A stretch of 64,000 nucleotides of DNA from Bacteriovoracaceae bacterium (GCA_016784965.1 JADHTQ010000010.1:34561-98560), one strand, 5' to 3'. Counted from the first letter of the stretch, positions 19,369 to 28,679 are shown. The notes: generated by a model from the sequence alone, not told the origin. Translations and numbers: made by a program.

Positions 19369-21730
19369 CTACTCTTGTACCACGTGAGGCATCGGACATA
19401 ATTGAAGTACGACCACCTAGCTCTTCAGATGCAACTTTAATAGCATTTAGGCCAATATTGGCGCCAGTTAAGTCGATGATTCCTGCTTTTGTTGAAAAAC
19501 CTGAGTCTAAGACATGTTGAATAATCTCTTCATCATTTTCTTGCGCTACTATATCAGCAAGTCCGATTGACTCCATGTTTTTACGAATTGCATTGGCAGG
19601 TATTCCTTTACCGTCATCAGCAATAATAATATTTAAGGCTTGCTTTTTTTTGTTGCGGGCTATCGAGACAATAATTCTGATTAGGCCTTCTTCTGGTTTA
19701 TTTGCACTTGTTCTTATATCAGGAGCTTCTATTCCATAAAAGAGCGCAAACCTTAAGGCATAGGTGAATGAATAAAAAAGATCATAGTAAAATTCGCCAA
19801 CTAATCGGGTGTTTCCCCCTTCAATCTTTAGAGGTAAAACTTTTTTACCAAGCTCGTGGGCAGTATCTTGAATTAAAGCATTATAGTGCTTCAGATAAAA
19901 TTCAGCAGGCATTGCATATATATTGTCGACATATGAGTTAATAATATTTGGAACTATTTTTTGCTTTCGCATTTCAAAATAAAAGTCTCGTATATTAACC
20001 GAGGACACACTTTGATGATAATCAAGGTCTTTCCATGCATAAACGTTAATATAGTTGTGGTTTTCTTGAATGAATTTGTCTATTGCGGCCTCAATCTTGC
20101 GAGTAGCCTTGATGATACTTATGTAATGTTTTTTGACATCACCATCAGGTTTAGATGCAATTGCAGTGAAATGTTTTAAGCAGGCTTGGAGGTATTGTTG
20201 TAAATCTTGCAATGAAAAAAAACTTGCATTTTGGTAAAGCTGCTCGAACTCTGTTAAAAAAACTTTCGTTTGAACTTCTATATTTGCAAAAAAGTCGTCT
20301 TTCATTTTCAACATGGAAAAGAAATAATTTACATCAGTAAGAAAATTATAAAAACAAAACTTATTATCAAGAATGGTTTTTATTTGCTCAGAATTTGTAT
20401 TGTTGCCATCAGAGCTAGGTGGTTGAGTTTTGTCTTTTGAAGTTTTATTGAGACCGTCAAGTTGGATTGACTGCAGTGTAAATTGCTCCATTTTTTGTTC
20501 AGCTTTATTTTTTAACTCAGTATAGTCTTGTTTTAATTTTGTTATATCAAGATTTAGACTGTCTATTTGCTTTTGTCTATCGGACACTTCATCTTGTAAT
20601 TTTTTAATAGAGTTGTTGTACTCCTGGTTGTCGCCATTAAAGTTAGCAATTTTGTCATCTTTGCCTTTAATTTCCGCCCTTAGCTTCATAACAATATCAT
20701 CTTTCATTTCGATTTCGCTATTTAGCTCTTCTATCTCTGTATCTTTGCTGCTCAACTCTTCTGACATATCCATTTGTTTTTTAGCGATACTAACAGGTGC
20801 TTTTGATTGCTCTAGCATTGACTCTAATATTTTTTTGTCTGAGTTACTTTTGTCTTGAGCTGATGATGGGATCTGTTTATTCATGATTATTGCAATTCCA
20901 AATGACAGCGCTAATAGACCGCAAAACACTAGAATAAATTTGAACTTGAGAGACTCGCCTGCTAACTGCAAAGTGTTTTGGCCGATAAACGACACGGCCT
21001 TGATATCGAAAATGTTTGTATTACTGTGTGCAAAGTTACCAAATTCATTATGGAGTGTGCTTTGGGAGCCACTTTTTGCTATGGTTGCAAGAACTGACTT
21101 AAGCAGTTTTTCTTTTGTGCTAAAATAGTCATCGGCCATAATCACCTTGTTATTTTTTACAAAAAAGGTCTTGTAAATGTTTACGGGATTTGGGTCTATG
21201 AACAAGTTTTCAATGAATAGTAGAACTTCTATTATTTCATTTTCATCGGGGGTTGTGCGATAGAGGGCCAATACATTTTTTGTTCTACGTTGTATTTTTA
21301 TATCACCGGAAGTAAGACCTACAAAGTCAGCACGGAGGTGCACTGTATCTTTTCCAATAAGCTTCTTTTTCTTTTTTTTAACTAATTCTGAAACGACAAA
21401 ATACTTATCTTTGTCGTTATTTATCATTACCCTCATTCTCAAAATAGACGGAATCTGCTTAAACAGATCTTTTGCTTCTTTAGAAAAGCTACCTGTTTTT
21501 TTACTAAAACCAGCAGCTAAACTAGCTATGTTAAAATTGGTTGATAAAATAGTTTGCTCGAATATGTGAGCCGTTTGTTTTGCCGATGACACCAGCGCAT
21601 GGGAAATAAATGAATTCTGGTTTCTTGACATCGTGCTATTTACGATGGGTAAAATAACACACATCCCCAAAAAAGGGATTAATATAACAATAAGAAAAAG
21701 TTGATACTTCCAATGTAACTTTTTAAGCAT
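19337..21730 (-). CDS. Membrane sensor protein with CheA-like ATPase domain
   Basis: The protein has 797 residues. Two membrane helices (about 8-30 and 258-280) enclose a periplasmic sensing region. A long coiled coil follows (about 315-430) and then a cytoplasmic region. The C-terminal 160 residues are a HATPase with ADDGKGIPANAI (G1) and GANIGLNAIK (G2). The preceding HELGKKVLPLKIEGGNTRL resembles the start of the CheA ATPase domain, but the usual HxxRNAxDHGIE is replaced by ALRFALFYGIEAP. I find no clear phospho-histidine (H box or HPt). It may signal to a separate HPt protein or be a regulator without kinase activity. It converges on and overlaps the end of the subtilisin gene by 32 bases. 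Confidence 0.75.
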   Translation of the reverse strand: MLKKLHWKYQLFLIVILIPFLGMCVILPIVNSTMSRNQNSFISHALVSSAKQTAHIFEQTILSTNFNIASLAAGFSKKTGSFSKEAKDLFKQIPSILRMRVMINNDKDKYFVVSELVKKKKKKLIGKDTVHLRADFVGLTSGDIKIQRRTKNVLALYRTTPDENEIIEVLLFIENLFIDPNPVNIYKTFFVKNNKVIMADDYFSTKEKLLKSVLATIAKSGSQSTLHNEFGNFAHSNTNIFDIKAVSFIGQNTLQLAGESLKFKFILVFCGLLALSFGIAIIMNKQIPSSAQDKSNSDKKILESMLEQSKAPVSIAKKQMDMSEELSSKDTEIEELNSEIEMKDDIVMKLRAEIKGKDDKIANFNGDNQEYNNSIKKLQDEVSDRQKQIDSLNLDITKLKQDYTELKNKAEQKMEQFTLQSIQLDGLNKTSKDKTQPPSSDGNNTNSEQIKTILDNKFCFYNFLTDVNYFFSMLKMKDDFFANIEVQTKVFLTEFEQLYQNASFFSLQDLQQYLQACLKHFTAIASKPDGDVKKHYISIIKATRKIEAAIDKFIQENHNYINVYAWKDLDYHQSVSSVNIRDFYFEMRKQKIVPNIINSYVDNIYAMPAEFYLKHYNALIQDTAHELGKKVLPLKIEGGNTRLVGEFYYDLFYSFTYALRFALFYGIEAPDIRTSANKPEEGLIRIIVSIARNKKKQALNIIIADDGKGIPANAIRKNMESIGLADIVAQENDEEIIQHVLDSGFSTKAGIIDLTGANIGLNAIKVASEELGGRTSIMSDASRGTRVVIDVPLIEYI

Positions 21731-21779
21731 TGCCTTTATTTTTGCAGATGTTTATCTACTAATAGTTTACCATAGATAT

Positions 21780-22526
21780 ATGCAATTAAAAAATCTATCA
21801 GTTATAGATAAGAGATACTTAGGCCTTTCTACACTTGTTGTTTTGCTCGTCTCTATCCTCCTGCTAGCAGAACAGTTACTTTTTAGTGAATTCTATGATT
21901 TTACAGATGCCATCTCATCACGTCGAGTAAAGGTTGCTGTCCAGTTACCTTCAATTAGATTCTTTGGAGATAAAAGGGATGTCCCTCGTAAGAAGATTGT
22001 AAAACTTCATGTACCAAAGGCCAAGCCGAAAGATAAAAAAGCTACAGTACCAGAAATCAAAACAGCACCGGTGGTTGTGCCAAAACCAGCTCCAGTAGTG
22101 GAGCCGACTGCCGAGCCGGCAGTGATGCCAGATGCTCCTTTGCAAATACCTCCACAGCAGAACTTGACGATGGTGCCCTACGGCTTAGAAGCGACTTCAA
22201 ATGGTATGGCAGTAATGAGTTCTGTTAGTTTAGAAAATATATCAGTTGGGAAGGAATTTATTTTTCTAAAGGGTGAGAAGATGTCGCCAATTACATTTGG
22301 TTGGGAGCCAATTGAGTCTGCTTACAGATACGTTATCGAAATAAGTACCGATAGTGGTTTTAAAAGGATTGTCATTCGCAAAAAGCTAAAACAAAATCTA
22401 TTTGTTTTGAAGCCAAAACGCTATCTTAACAAGAGGCTGTTTTGGAGGGTCAGGTCTATGAGTAGATCTAAAAAGTCTGCATGGTCAAAAAAGAAAACTA
22501 TTAAGCTAAAAAGTGTAGATTTGTAG
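21780..22526 (+). CDS. Membrane-anchored protein with Pro-rich stalk and Fn3-like C-terminal domain
   Basis: This 248-residue protein has one N-terminal membrane helix (residues 15-32). A Lys- then Pro/Val/Ala-rich stretch follows (about 65-125), of the type that spans the periplasm in TonB-like proteins. The C-terminal domain from about residue 155 includes FGWEPIESAYRYVIEISTDS and LFWRVRSMS, the pattern of fibronectin-III-like domains found next to FecR or LysM domains. It is divergent from the CheA-like gene with only 49 bases between. No clear ribosome binding site precedes the ATG. The cell-envelope location is supported; the function is unknown. Confidence 0.6.
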   Translation: MQLKNLSVIDKRYLGLSTLVVLLVSILLLAEQLLFSEFYDFTDAISSRRVKVAVQLPSIRFFGDKRDVPRKKIVKLHVPKAKPKDKKATVPEIKTAPVVVPKPAPVVEPTAEPAVMPDAPLQIPPQQNLTMVPYGLEATSNGMAVMSSVSLENISVGKEFIFLKGEKMSPITFGWEPIESAYRYVIEISTDSGFKRIVIRKKLKQNLFVLKPKRYLNKRLFWRVRSMSRSKKSAWSKKKTIKLKSVDL

Positions 22527-22648
22527 TCGATTCGTAATTATTTAACACACGGAAGCACATATTAGAGAAAAGTAATTAAATGTAAGAATTTAAACCTGTA
22601 AATCTCGTCTTTAGTTTGACATATTTGCTCTGTTACTTCAACAAAGGT

Positions 22649-23551
22649 ATGATTTTGCTAGTTACTCGGACTATGTTCTTATTTATTACTGTTTCTTACT
22701 TTCTAATAAACTCTCAGCATGCATTTAGTTTTACAATTCCAAAAGTAATTTATGGAACTGATAATCGGATGGAAGTTGCAAAGTATGACAACTCAACGTT
22801 CCAGGAGTTTGCAAGATCAACTGCTGGTATGATTGAGCGCGAAAACTTAATTCTGCAAGATGATGGTACTTACACAATTAAGGCCAAAACACTAGGCCAG
22901 GCAATGAACTTGTGCCCACAAGAGCTCTTTAGAGACCAATTGACTGCAGTTAATTGCTCTGGATTCCTAGTGGCACCAGATATCTTAATTACTGCAGGTC
23001 ACTGCGTTAACGCTTACGATTTCTGTAGCAGCCAAAAGTGGATTTTTGATTTTGTAAAGGGAGTTACCTCTCTAAACAAAGACAGCATTTATGGCTGTAA
23101 AGAAGTACTACACAAGGAACAAAGTGCAATAACTAAGGCCGACTATGCAATTGTGAGGCTTGATCGACCAGTGCTTGATCGCTCGCCACTTGAGTTTAGA
23201 ACTGAAGGTACAATCAGCCAGGATGAGCAAGTGGTTCTTGCGGGACATCCTTCGGGATTACCCACCAAGATAACAGATAATGCTGCTGTGCGCTCGATAA
23301 CAGGTGATGTTTATTTTACGGTAAATATTGATAGCTTTGCTGGAAACTCTGGTTCTCCAATTTTTAACAAAGAAACTGGAGTTGTTGAAGGGATCTTGGT
23401 CCGCGGTGAGCAAGATTATGCATACAAACCTGCAGAGTCATGTGTTACTGTAAATGTGTGTAAAGAAGATGAGTGTCGTGGTGAAGACGTAACCAATATC
23501 ACGTTTATTAGCAGTAAAATTCTAGAACTGCTCCAGCCTGAGGGCCGATAG
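22649..23551 (+). CDS. Secreted trypsin-like (S1) serine protease
   Basis: The start is uncertain. I use the ATG at 22649; the ATG at 22673 also leaves a good signal peptide, and an upstream TTG at 22616 is less likely. The hydrophobic segment ends near NSQHAFS. The triad is present: His118 in TAGHCV, Asp165 in KADYAIVRL and Ser234 in GNSGSP. This is the V8/trypsin-like pattern of exported bacterial proteases. Several Cys suggest disulfides and a location outside the cytoplasm. It ends inside the convergent RDD gene (30-base overlap). The protease call is strong; the specificity is unknown. Confidence 0.87.
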   Translation: MILLVTRTMFLFITVSYFLINSQHAFSFTIPKVIYGTDNRMEVAKYDNSTFQEFARSTAGMIERENLILQDDGTYTIKAKTLGQAMNLCPQELFRDQLTAVNCSGFLVAPDILITAGHCVNAYDFCSSQKWIFDFVKGVTSLNKDSIYGCKEVLHKEQSAITKADYAIVRLDRPVLDRSPLEFRTEGTISQDEQVVLAGHPSGLPTKITDNAAVRSITGDVYFTVNIDSFAGNSGSPIFNKETGVVEGILVRGEQDYAYKPAESCVTVNVCKEDECRGEDVTNITFISSKILELLQPEGR

Positions 23552-25804
23552 TTTCTTTTTCAACTCTTTTAATTCGTTTAAAAATTTCCTGCTATGCTTT
23601 GAGCCGGGTTTACTAGCAGCACTGATGTGACCTTTTATAACATTTGTGAGCAAATTAAATAGCGTCCCATCTCTTTTATCAACATTCAATTTGATTTTAT
23701 CAATAATATATTCTTCCATCCACATCCTGTATTTTGCAGGTAAATGGCCGCCATTATAAAAGTCAAAGACGTGATACATATTGAAATCTTCCAAGGTTTC
23801 TGGCAATTGCATAATATCTTTGTATTCAAATAGCCACTCTACATTGCTGCCAAAAACATGCTTAAATATGTCAATTTTATCTTTTTGAGCAACAGCGTCT
23901 TTGGCTTGCCACCTAAAAGAATATGTACCTCCCCACCAACTAGTTAGTGGTATAAAGTAGTCTTTGGAGCTAAATTCATTTTCCTTTACCAACGCATCGG
24001 GATTAGGCTTAACTGCAACTTGCAAAATTTTATGTTCTTGCATCTTAAACAGTTTGATACCCTCAATGATCTCATCTTTTTCTACGAAAAACTTTAGGAG
24101 ATAATTTCTTATTTTGACGTAACTTTCAAGAAAAGGGCCATGTTGAATAATGTGTAGAGGAGATGTTTGTAATCCTAGCTCAAGTGAACTTTGGACAACA
24201 TCAAGGAGCTCCATTTTGAGAGGTTTACTCATGTGAGCACTAGACAGTTTTTTTGTTTTTTTATCTGTCTCTACAAATTTCTCTCGTGGGGGTAGTTTGA
24301 GATTTTGCCCAATGAATTTAGTGGCATTGGGAAATTTGTACTTAAAAAGCAAATCGCTTGAGTTTCCTATCCGAAATAGTTTTGGCAAGTCAATTCTAAA
24401 AGTATGATCAAATTGGCACAAGACATGCTTTTTCATATTATAGAACCAAAGCTGTGGCTTGGGCATGTCATCTTTTGCTGTTGTGTTTGAAGCACTAGGA
24501 AGTAGTACATATGAAGTGATGTGTTCAGGCAATTGAATTTTGCTTGAGTAGTTAAAAGAATTACTATATGACCTATTCGTCTTTATTTTTCGTAACTGTT
24601 TTTTAGTTAGCTTATATGGTTTTATTAAACTAACTTGAAGGCCATTAATATATTTAGGATTGAGGGTCAGCGGGGCAAATAAAACCATGATTATAAAAAA
24701 TGGGATAGCTAAAACAACTCCCAGTAAGAACAAAGGATTTCTTGAGCGCGTTAGGGTTGTAAAAGTCATTATTTCTTTTATAGTTCTTTTTTTAAGTAAA
24801 GATGGCAGGTCGAAGATAACAAATGGAGACACAATGGCTGTCAGGATGACTCGTATTAATCCTGCCAACCTAACACCTATGAAGCTGCCATTTGCATGAA
24901 TTCCAACGGCGAGTTGTGAAATAGTGACCCCAAAAAGTAGAGTTGAAATTAGTGAATACAGCAGCAGTAACACTACAATGTTAAATACAAAAGGAGATAT
25001 TAGGTCCGGTATTTCAGAGATTAAAGGGGTAAAATACTTGCTTATGGAGCTAGTAGTTTGTTTGGAAAAGCGACCGACAGTGGTTTCTATAAATTTCCAC
25101 GAAAGAACAGCAAAAGGGTAAACATACACTTTAAAACTAAAGAAAAACTGTTTGTGTAATTCGCTACTATACTTTTGAAAAGATGCAAAAGTTTTTAGGA
25201 AGTAGTACAAACAATATGTTAAAGAAATATCTCCCATCAGGGCATAAAAGCGCAGTAATCCATGAACAGGAATACAGTTTCCAGCTTTTAGTTTATCTAA
25301 GATACCACCCACTGACTGTAAAACGGTCAAGGTCATGATCTCTTTGAGAGTCCGGCGCGTAAACAAGCATGGAAGGTCAAACATTAAAAAGGGACCGAGA
25401 ATAACTGCTAGAAGGGATCTAAATATACCCATAATTCTGATTAAAAAAGGATTGCCTTTTACTCTTATACCAAACATAAATTGAGAGAGTGATACTCCTA
25501 CAATTAAATTAGAAACAATTTGAAAAGTTATGTATAAGGCCATTGATGGTATGAAAACATTTAGCAATAGTGGTAATTGCTTCATCATGCTTGGCTCTAA
25601 GATGGGTTTAAGATGGATTAGAATTTTGTTGTTAATTTGAGTCGCATAGTTTTTTAAAAAAGCTAAACGCAAAAATTCTTTGTGTAAGACCACTGCTATG
25701 GTTATGTCACATAATAAAGCAACAAACCTTTGAAGAGGTCCAGCAATTACAATACTAGCTGTAACTTTTTTTGGCTTTGTTTTAGCACCGAGCTTAGCTT
25801 TCAA
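23522..25804 (-). CDS. Double RDD-family membrane protein with large soluble C-terminus
   Basis: The protein is 760 residues long. Residues about 20-160 and 180-360 are two related membrane blocks. Each contains a helix with GVSLSQFMFGIRVKGNPF or GVTISQLAVGIHANGSFIG, then an Arg, then a hydrophobic helix ending PF(L/V)(M/I)FDLP, and a closing LFTRRTLKEIMT or LLKKRTIKEIMT. This is the layout of RDD domains, here duplicated inside one chain. The final 380 residues after one more hydrophobic helix are soluble with no motif I recognise. RDD proteins are poorly understood; some are thought to be transporters. It begins 94 bases from the divergent GYF_2-ParA set. Confidence 0.65.
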   Translation of the reverse strand: MKAKLGAKTKPKKVTASIVIAGPLQRFVALLCDITIAVVLHKEFLRLAFLKNYATQINNKILIHLKPILEPSMMKQLPLLLNVFIPSMALYITFQIVSNLIVGVSLSQFMFGIRVKGNPFLIRIMGIFRSLLAVILGPFLMFDLPCLFTRRTLKEIMTLTVLQSVGGILDKLKAGNCIPVHGLLRFYALMGDISLTYCLYYFLKTFASFQKYSSELHKQFFFSFKVYVYPFAVLSWKFIETTVGRFSKQTTSSISKYFTPLISEIPDLISPFVFNIVVLLLLYSLISTLLFGVTISQLAVGIHANGSFIGVRLAGLIRVILTAIVSPFVIFDLPSLLKKRTIKEIMTFTTLTRSRNPLFLLGVVLAIPFFIIMVLFAPLTLNPKYINGLQVSLIKPYKLTKKQLRKIKTNRSYSNSFNYSSKIQLPEHITSYVLLPSASNTTAKDDMPKPQLWFYNMKKHVLCQFDHTFRIDLPKLFRIGNSSDLLFKYKFPNATKFIGQNLKLPPREKFVETDKKTKKLSSAHMSKPLKMELLDVVQSSLELGLQTSPLHIIQHGPFLESYVKIRNYLLKFFVEKDEIIEGIKLFKMQEHKILQVAVKPNPDALVKENEFSSKDYFIPLTSWWGGTYSFRWQAKDAVAQKDKIDIFKHVFGSNVEWLFEYKDIMQLPETLEDFNMYHVFDFYNGGHLPAKYRMWMEEYIIDKIKLNVDKRDGTLFNLLTNVIKGHISAASKPGSKHSRKFLNELKELKKKLSALRLEQF

Positions 25805-25897
25805 GGACTTCTCTGCTTTTTGTTAATAATTGCACTTAACCGTTTTTCATAATATACTATACGATGATAGCAAACAAACGAATTGAAAACCATAGAA

Positions 25898-26212
25898 ATG
25901 AATAAAAATTGGTTAATACGGAAGCAGGATTTTACAATTAGTGGACCTGTATCTAAAGAAAAAATTCTTGAGTTAAGGGATAAAAAACTTTTGAGTCCTG
26001 ATGATGAGTTATGTAGTGGTAACGGTTTTTGGTTTTTTGTAAAGGAAAATAGATTTTTTACAGATTATATAGAGCAAGATAATGTTCAGGTTTTTGATCC
26101 CATTCAAGATGCTCAGAATAAACTTACAGAAGTACAAAAGAATGAAATAATTGTTAGAAAGAAAAAGAAAAAAAAGAAGAAAAAAAAGAAAAAAGATAAA
26201 GATATTGAGTAG
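25898..26212 (+). CDS. Small GYF_2-like protein with poly-lysine tail
   Basis: This 104-residue protein starts at the ATG at 25898; an in-frame TTG 15 bases earlier is less likely. The first 60 residues (NWLIRKQ..ISGPVSKEKIL, then SGNGFWFFVKEN) follow the GYF_2 pattern, W..xxxxGPvs.eel......tpd..v......W, a domain thought to bind proline-rich or membrane-protein partners. The last 25 residues are almost all Lys, encoded by a long A-rich run with two stretches of eight A. A basic tail could bind nucleic acid or membrane. It precedes the ParA gene by 28 bases, so the two are likely one operon. Confidence 0.65.
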   Translation: MNKNWLIRKQDFTISGPVSKEKILELRDKKLLSPDDELCSGNGFWFFVKENRFFTDYIEQDNVQVFDPIQDAQNKLTEVQKNEIIVRKKKKKKKKKKKKDKDIE

Positions 26213-26240
26213 AGTGAAAAATATCATTTAAGGAGATCAG

Positions 26241-27368
26241 ATGTCCCAAAATTATTTCTCTGTAAAGAAGCTTTGTGAGATATTTGGTGGATCACACCTC
26301 AAATCAGAGTTATTGAATCTAGAGAAGAGTGGAAAAATTAATCCTTCCAAGAAGTTTCGATCAGGAGCAATTTTAAAAAGAGGTTGGCCACTGGAAGATG
26401 TACCCTCCATAGGAGAGCACCTGGGATTTATGAAAAGCTTTAATAAGCCAGTTGCCCTAGCAGTATTTACTACCAAAGGTGGTGTTTTAAAGAGTACGAT
26501 GGCCCTAAATATTGCAAGGATGGCTGCTCTTCATAATATTAAGACGTGCGTAGTTGGTCTTGATATTCAGGGCGATATCACCACTGCTTTAGGCCATGAA
26601 AATGACGTAGATGACTGTGATAATTTGGATGAGATTATTGAAAAACTTAATCGAACAAAGGGGCTTGCAGATCTTTTTCACAATCATGTTCGCTTGGAAG
26701 ATATAATTAAAAGCACAGATATTCCCACGCTATCTTTGATTCCAGAAACTCCTGAACTGGTGGCCTTAAATGATTCCTTAAATAATATGAACCGAAGAGA
26801 ATATTGGCTCCAAGAAAAAATCGTAAGTAAACTAAAGGGATACTTTGATTTAATTGTTATGGACTGTTCCCCCAACTGGAATAAACTTACCACAAATGCC
26901 CTGGTAGCATGTGATGTGCTAATTTCCCCACTGGAGTGCAAAATTAATAACTTCAGAAACTTCAAGGTCTTCAAGCTTTTTATTAAAGAATTTAAAGATG
27001 AAATGCATTTGGACTTTGAAAATATTTTTATTCCCACAAAATATTGTGCAAATAGAAAGCTTGGCATGGAGATAAAAAATTGGTATCAGGTAAACGTATC
27101 TGGATGCACCTCTAGTGGCTTCAAAGAAAGTGTTATAAGTGAGGAGGCCTGTGCGCTGCACAAGGCGGTTCTGGAACATGCACCTTCAAAAAGTACTTCT
27201 AAGGAAATGAGAGAGCTTTTAATTGAAATTGGTGCCAGGGTAGATAGTTGCCTTGAGAGTGAAACAACACAAGAGCAAACAGAGCAATCATACCAATGGG
27301 ATTATGACTATCATTTATCAAAAGGTTTAAGGCAAGAAGATGGCGCTAAGTTTAAAAGAAGTTTCTAA
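26241..27368 (+). CDS. ParA-type ATPase with N-terminal DNA-binding-like region
   Basis: The protein is 375 residues long with AAGGAG before the ATG. Residues about 75-90 hold the deviant Walker A TTKGGVLKSTMALN. The Gly usually found before the Lys is Leu here, but the signature Lys and KS are kept. VVGLDIQGD and LIVMDCSPNW complete the ParA/MinD nucleotide site. The first 60 residues (FSVKKLCEIFGGSH...LKRGWPLEDVP) look like a MerR-type helix-turn-helix, as in P1 ParA-type proteins, so it may bind DNA. No ParB follows. The small gene downstream overlaps its end by 29 bases. A role in placing DNA or a protein complex is likely; the cargo is unknown. Confidence 0.85.
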   Translation: MSQNYFSVKKLCEIFGGSHLKSELLNLEKSGKINPSKKFRSGAILKRGWPLEDVPSIGEHLGFMKSFNKPVALAVFTTKGGVLKSTMALNIARMAALHNIKTCVVGLDIQGDITTALGHENDVDDCDNLDEIIEKLNRTKGLADLFHNHVRLEDIIKSTDIPTLSLIPETPELVALNDSLNNMNRREYWLQEKIVSKLKGYFDLIVMDCSPNWNKLTTNALVACDVLISPLECKINNFRNFKVFKLFIKEFKDEMHLDFENIFIPTKYCANRKLGMEIKNWYQVNVSGCTSSGFKESVISEEACALHKAVLEHAPSKSTSKEMRELLIEIGARVDSCLESETTQEQTEQSYQWDYDYHLSKGLRQEDGAKFKRSF

Positions 27369-27696
27369 GTCAAGCAGCAATAGCGGCGGTCTGGGCGGAG
27401 AGGAGTTTGATAAAAAACGAATATTAAGACCTTGGGAAGGGGTCGAAAAATTAGGGTTGCAAACAAGAACTATCCAGGCGCGCGAGGCAGTTATAAACGC
27501 ACAACAAATCCAAAGCAGAAATAACGAATTGATAGATAAGCTAAAGGATAACCTGCAAGAAACGTTTCATATCAAAAAGAATATAGATCTAAGCAATCAT
27601 GACTTAGGTGAGGTCAATGTGGCGGACCATAGCCGTACTAGCCCTGAAAAAGTTGCAGGCTTGTTAAGGCTTTTAAAGAGCTTCTTTGCAAGCTAA
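27340..27696 (+). CDS. Small coiled protein downstream of ParA, unknown family
   Basis: This 118-residue protein starts inside the last 29 bases of the parA-like gene in another frame, with GGCAAGAAG before the ATG. The middle (about 45-85) is helical and charged, with a possible coiled coil. The N-terminus is Ser/Gly rich. It does not resemble ParB. Its overlap with the ATPase gene suggests coupled translation and perhaps a direct partner of it. A terminator follows twelve bases after the stop. Confidence 0.55.
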   Translation: MALSLKEVSKSSSNSGGLGGEEFDKKRILRPWEGVEKLGLQTRTIQAREAVINAQQIQSRNNELIDKLKDNLQETFHIKKNIDLSNHDLGEVNVADHSRTSPEKVAGLLRLLKSFFAS

Positions 27697-27701
27697 GGCG
27701 C

Positions 27702-27727
27702 AAAAAAGGCCCTCAATCAAGAGGGCC
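27702..27727 (-). terminator. Rho-independent terminator between convergent genes
   Basis: GGCCCTC and GAGGGCC pair around AATCAA. Six A on the left become a U run for transcription on the minus strand, so it mainly ends the poly-Gly lipoprotein gene. It may also stop the ParA operon. Confidence 0.8.
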
Positions 27728-27768
27728 CATAAGATATTACAATAATTTCTTAAAAAAAGTGAGTCTAA

Positions 27769-28533
27769 TTACTCGTCGGTTCCTACAAATACTTTTGCAA
27801 GTACTTTGTGAGCTTTTTCAGCTGTCATACCATACTGTCCAGCAGCTTTAGAAACGAGGCTGTCATACTCAGCGCTATCACCTTGTACATTTTTAATATA
27901 AGCTTGTTCGACACCTTGTACAGTTGCATTTTCGTCACCTGTAATGGCCTTAGCAAACTGATCAGCATCTTGCATAGATTTGTTATCAAACTTATTCCAT
28001 GCGTTAATTAGACCGGCCATTTGCATAGCTTTAGGAGCAGATAACTCATATTGATTTTGTAAAACTGCAGCTTTAGCAGCAACAGCACCTTTTTCACTAA
28101 CAGCAGCAGCTGCAAGAAGGTCTTTTGATCCATTGGCAGTTTGCTCAAACATGAACTCACCAGCGAAGCTACCACCAGGATTGTTAAAATAAGCGTCACC
28201 GTAATAAACCGTTTCGCCAAGACCTGTATCCCACTCATAATCATGAATGTAAACTTCTTGGTATTCAGCATAATCTGCATAATCAAGCCAATCATCTCCA
28301 ACTAAGTAGTTTTTGACGTCATAGGCCATATAACCATAATCTACACTCCATACGACTACGAATCCTTCTGTAAGAGTATCTCTTTTTTCAATCCAAAAAT
28401 AGTCATTAGATTCATCATTAAGTAGATCTACAAATTCTTGAACGCGGTCAACTGGAGTTCCTCCACCGCCGCCGCCGCATGACGCTAGGATAAGTGATGT
28501 AAGTAGCATAATTGCAAGTGTTAAGTTTTTCAT
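27769..28533 (-). CDS. Poly-glycine lipoprotein A (paralogue of the next gene)
   Basis: I choose the ATG at 28533 because AGGAG lies eight bases upstream and a lipoprotein signal follows at once (LLTSLILASC). The longer upstream frame has no such support. After the lipidated Cys comes a run of six Gly, then a 230-residue domain rich in Tyr, Asp and Ala, with DTLTEGFVVVWS, YLVGDDWLDYADYAEYQEV and a helical C-terminal part with TAEKAHKVLAKVFVG. It is about two-thirds identical by eye to the neighbouring gene at 28745-29542, so this is a tandem duplication. It is likely an outer-membrane lipoprotein. The family is unknown to me. Confidence 0.75.
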   Translation of the reverse strand: MKNLTLAIMLLTSLILASCGGGGGGTPVDRVQEFVDLLNDESNDYFWIEKRDTLTEGFVVVWSVDYGYMAYDVKNYLVGDDWLDYADYAEYQEVYIHDYEWDTGLGETVYYGDAYFNNPGGSFAGEFMFEQTANGSKDLLAAAAVSEKGAVAAKAAVLQNQYELSAPKAMQMAGLINAWNKFDNKSMQDADQFAKAITGDENATVQGVEQAYIKNVQGDSAEYDSLVSKAAGQYGMTAEKAHKVLAKVFVGTDE

Positions 28534-28649
28534 TTTGTTGTCTCCTAAATTGGGTTGTGAAATTGTTCGTTGTGTCGTAGGTCTACTTCGATTCATTGTA
28601 TTGTTCAACAAAAATAGTATATATTGTAATAATTAAACACGCGTCGCGT

Positions 28650-28678
28650 TATATACGTGAATAAAGTTCATTATGCAA
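28650..28678 (-). promoter_or_regulatory. Sigma70-like promoter of lipoprotein A
   Basis: On the minus strand TTGCAT (28673-28678) and TATATA (28650-28655) are 17 bases apart. A very GC-rich stretch, ACGCGACGCG, follows the -10 in an otherwise AT-rich region. The start codon is about 115 bases downstream. Confidence 0.5.
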
Positions 28679-28679
28679 A

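Noticed and set aside
26156..26205. Programmed frameshift at the A-rich Lys tail
   Set aside because: The normal frame ends properly just after and no extended product in another frame joins the ParA gene. Kept only as a note on possible slippage.
27340..27696. ParB for the adjacent ParA
   Set aside because: The protein is 118 residues and has no ParB motif or helix-turn-helix that I can see.
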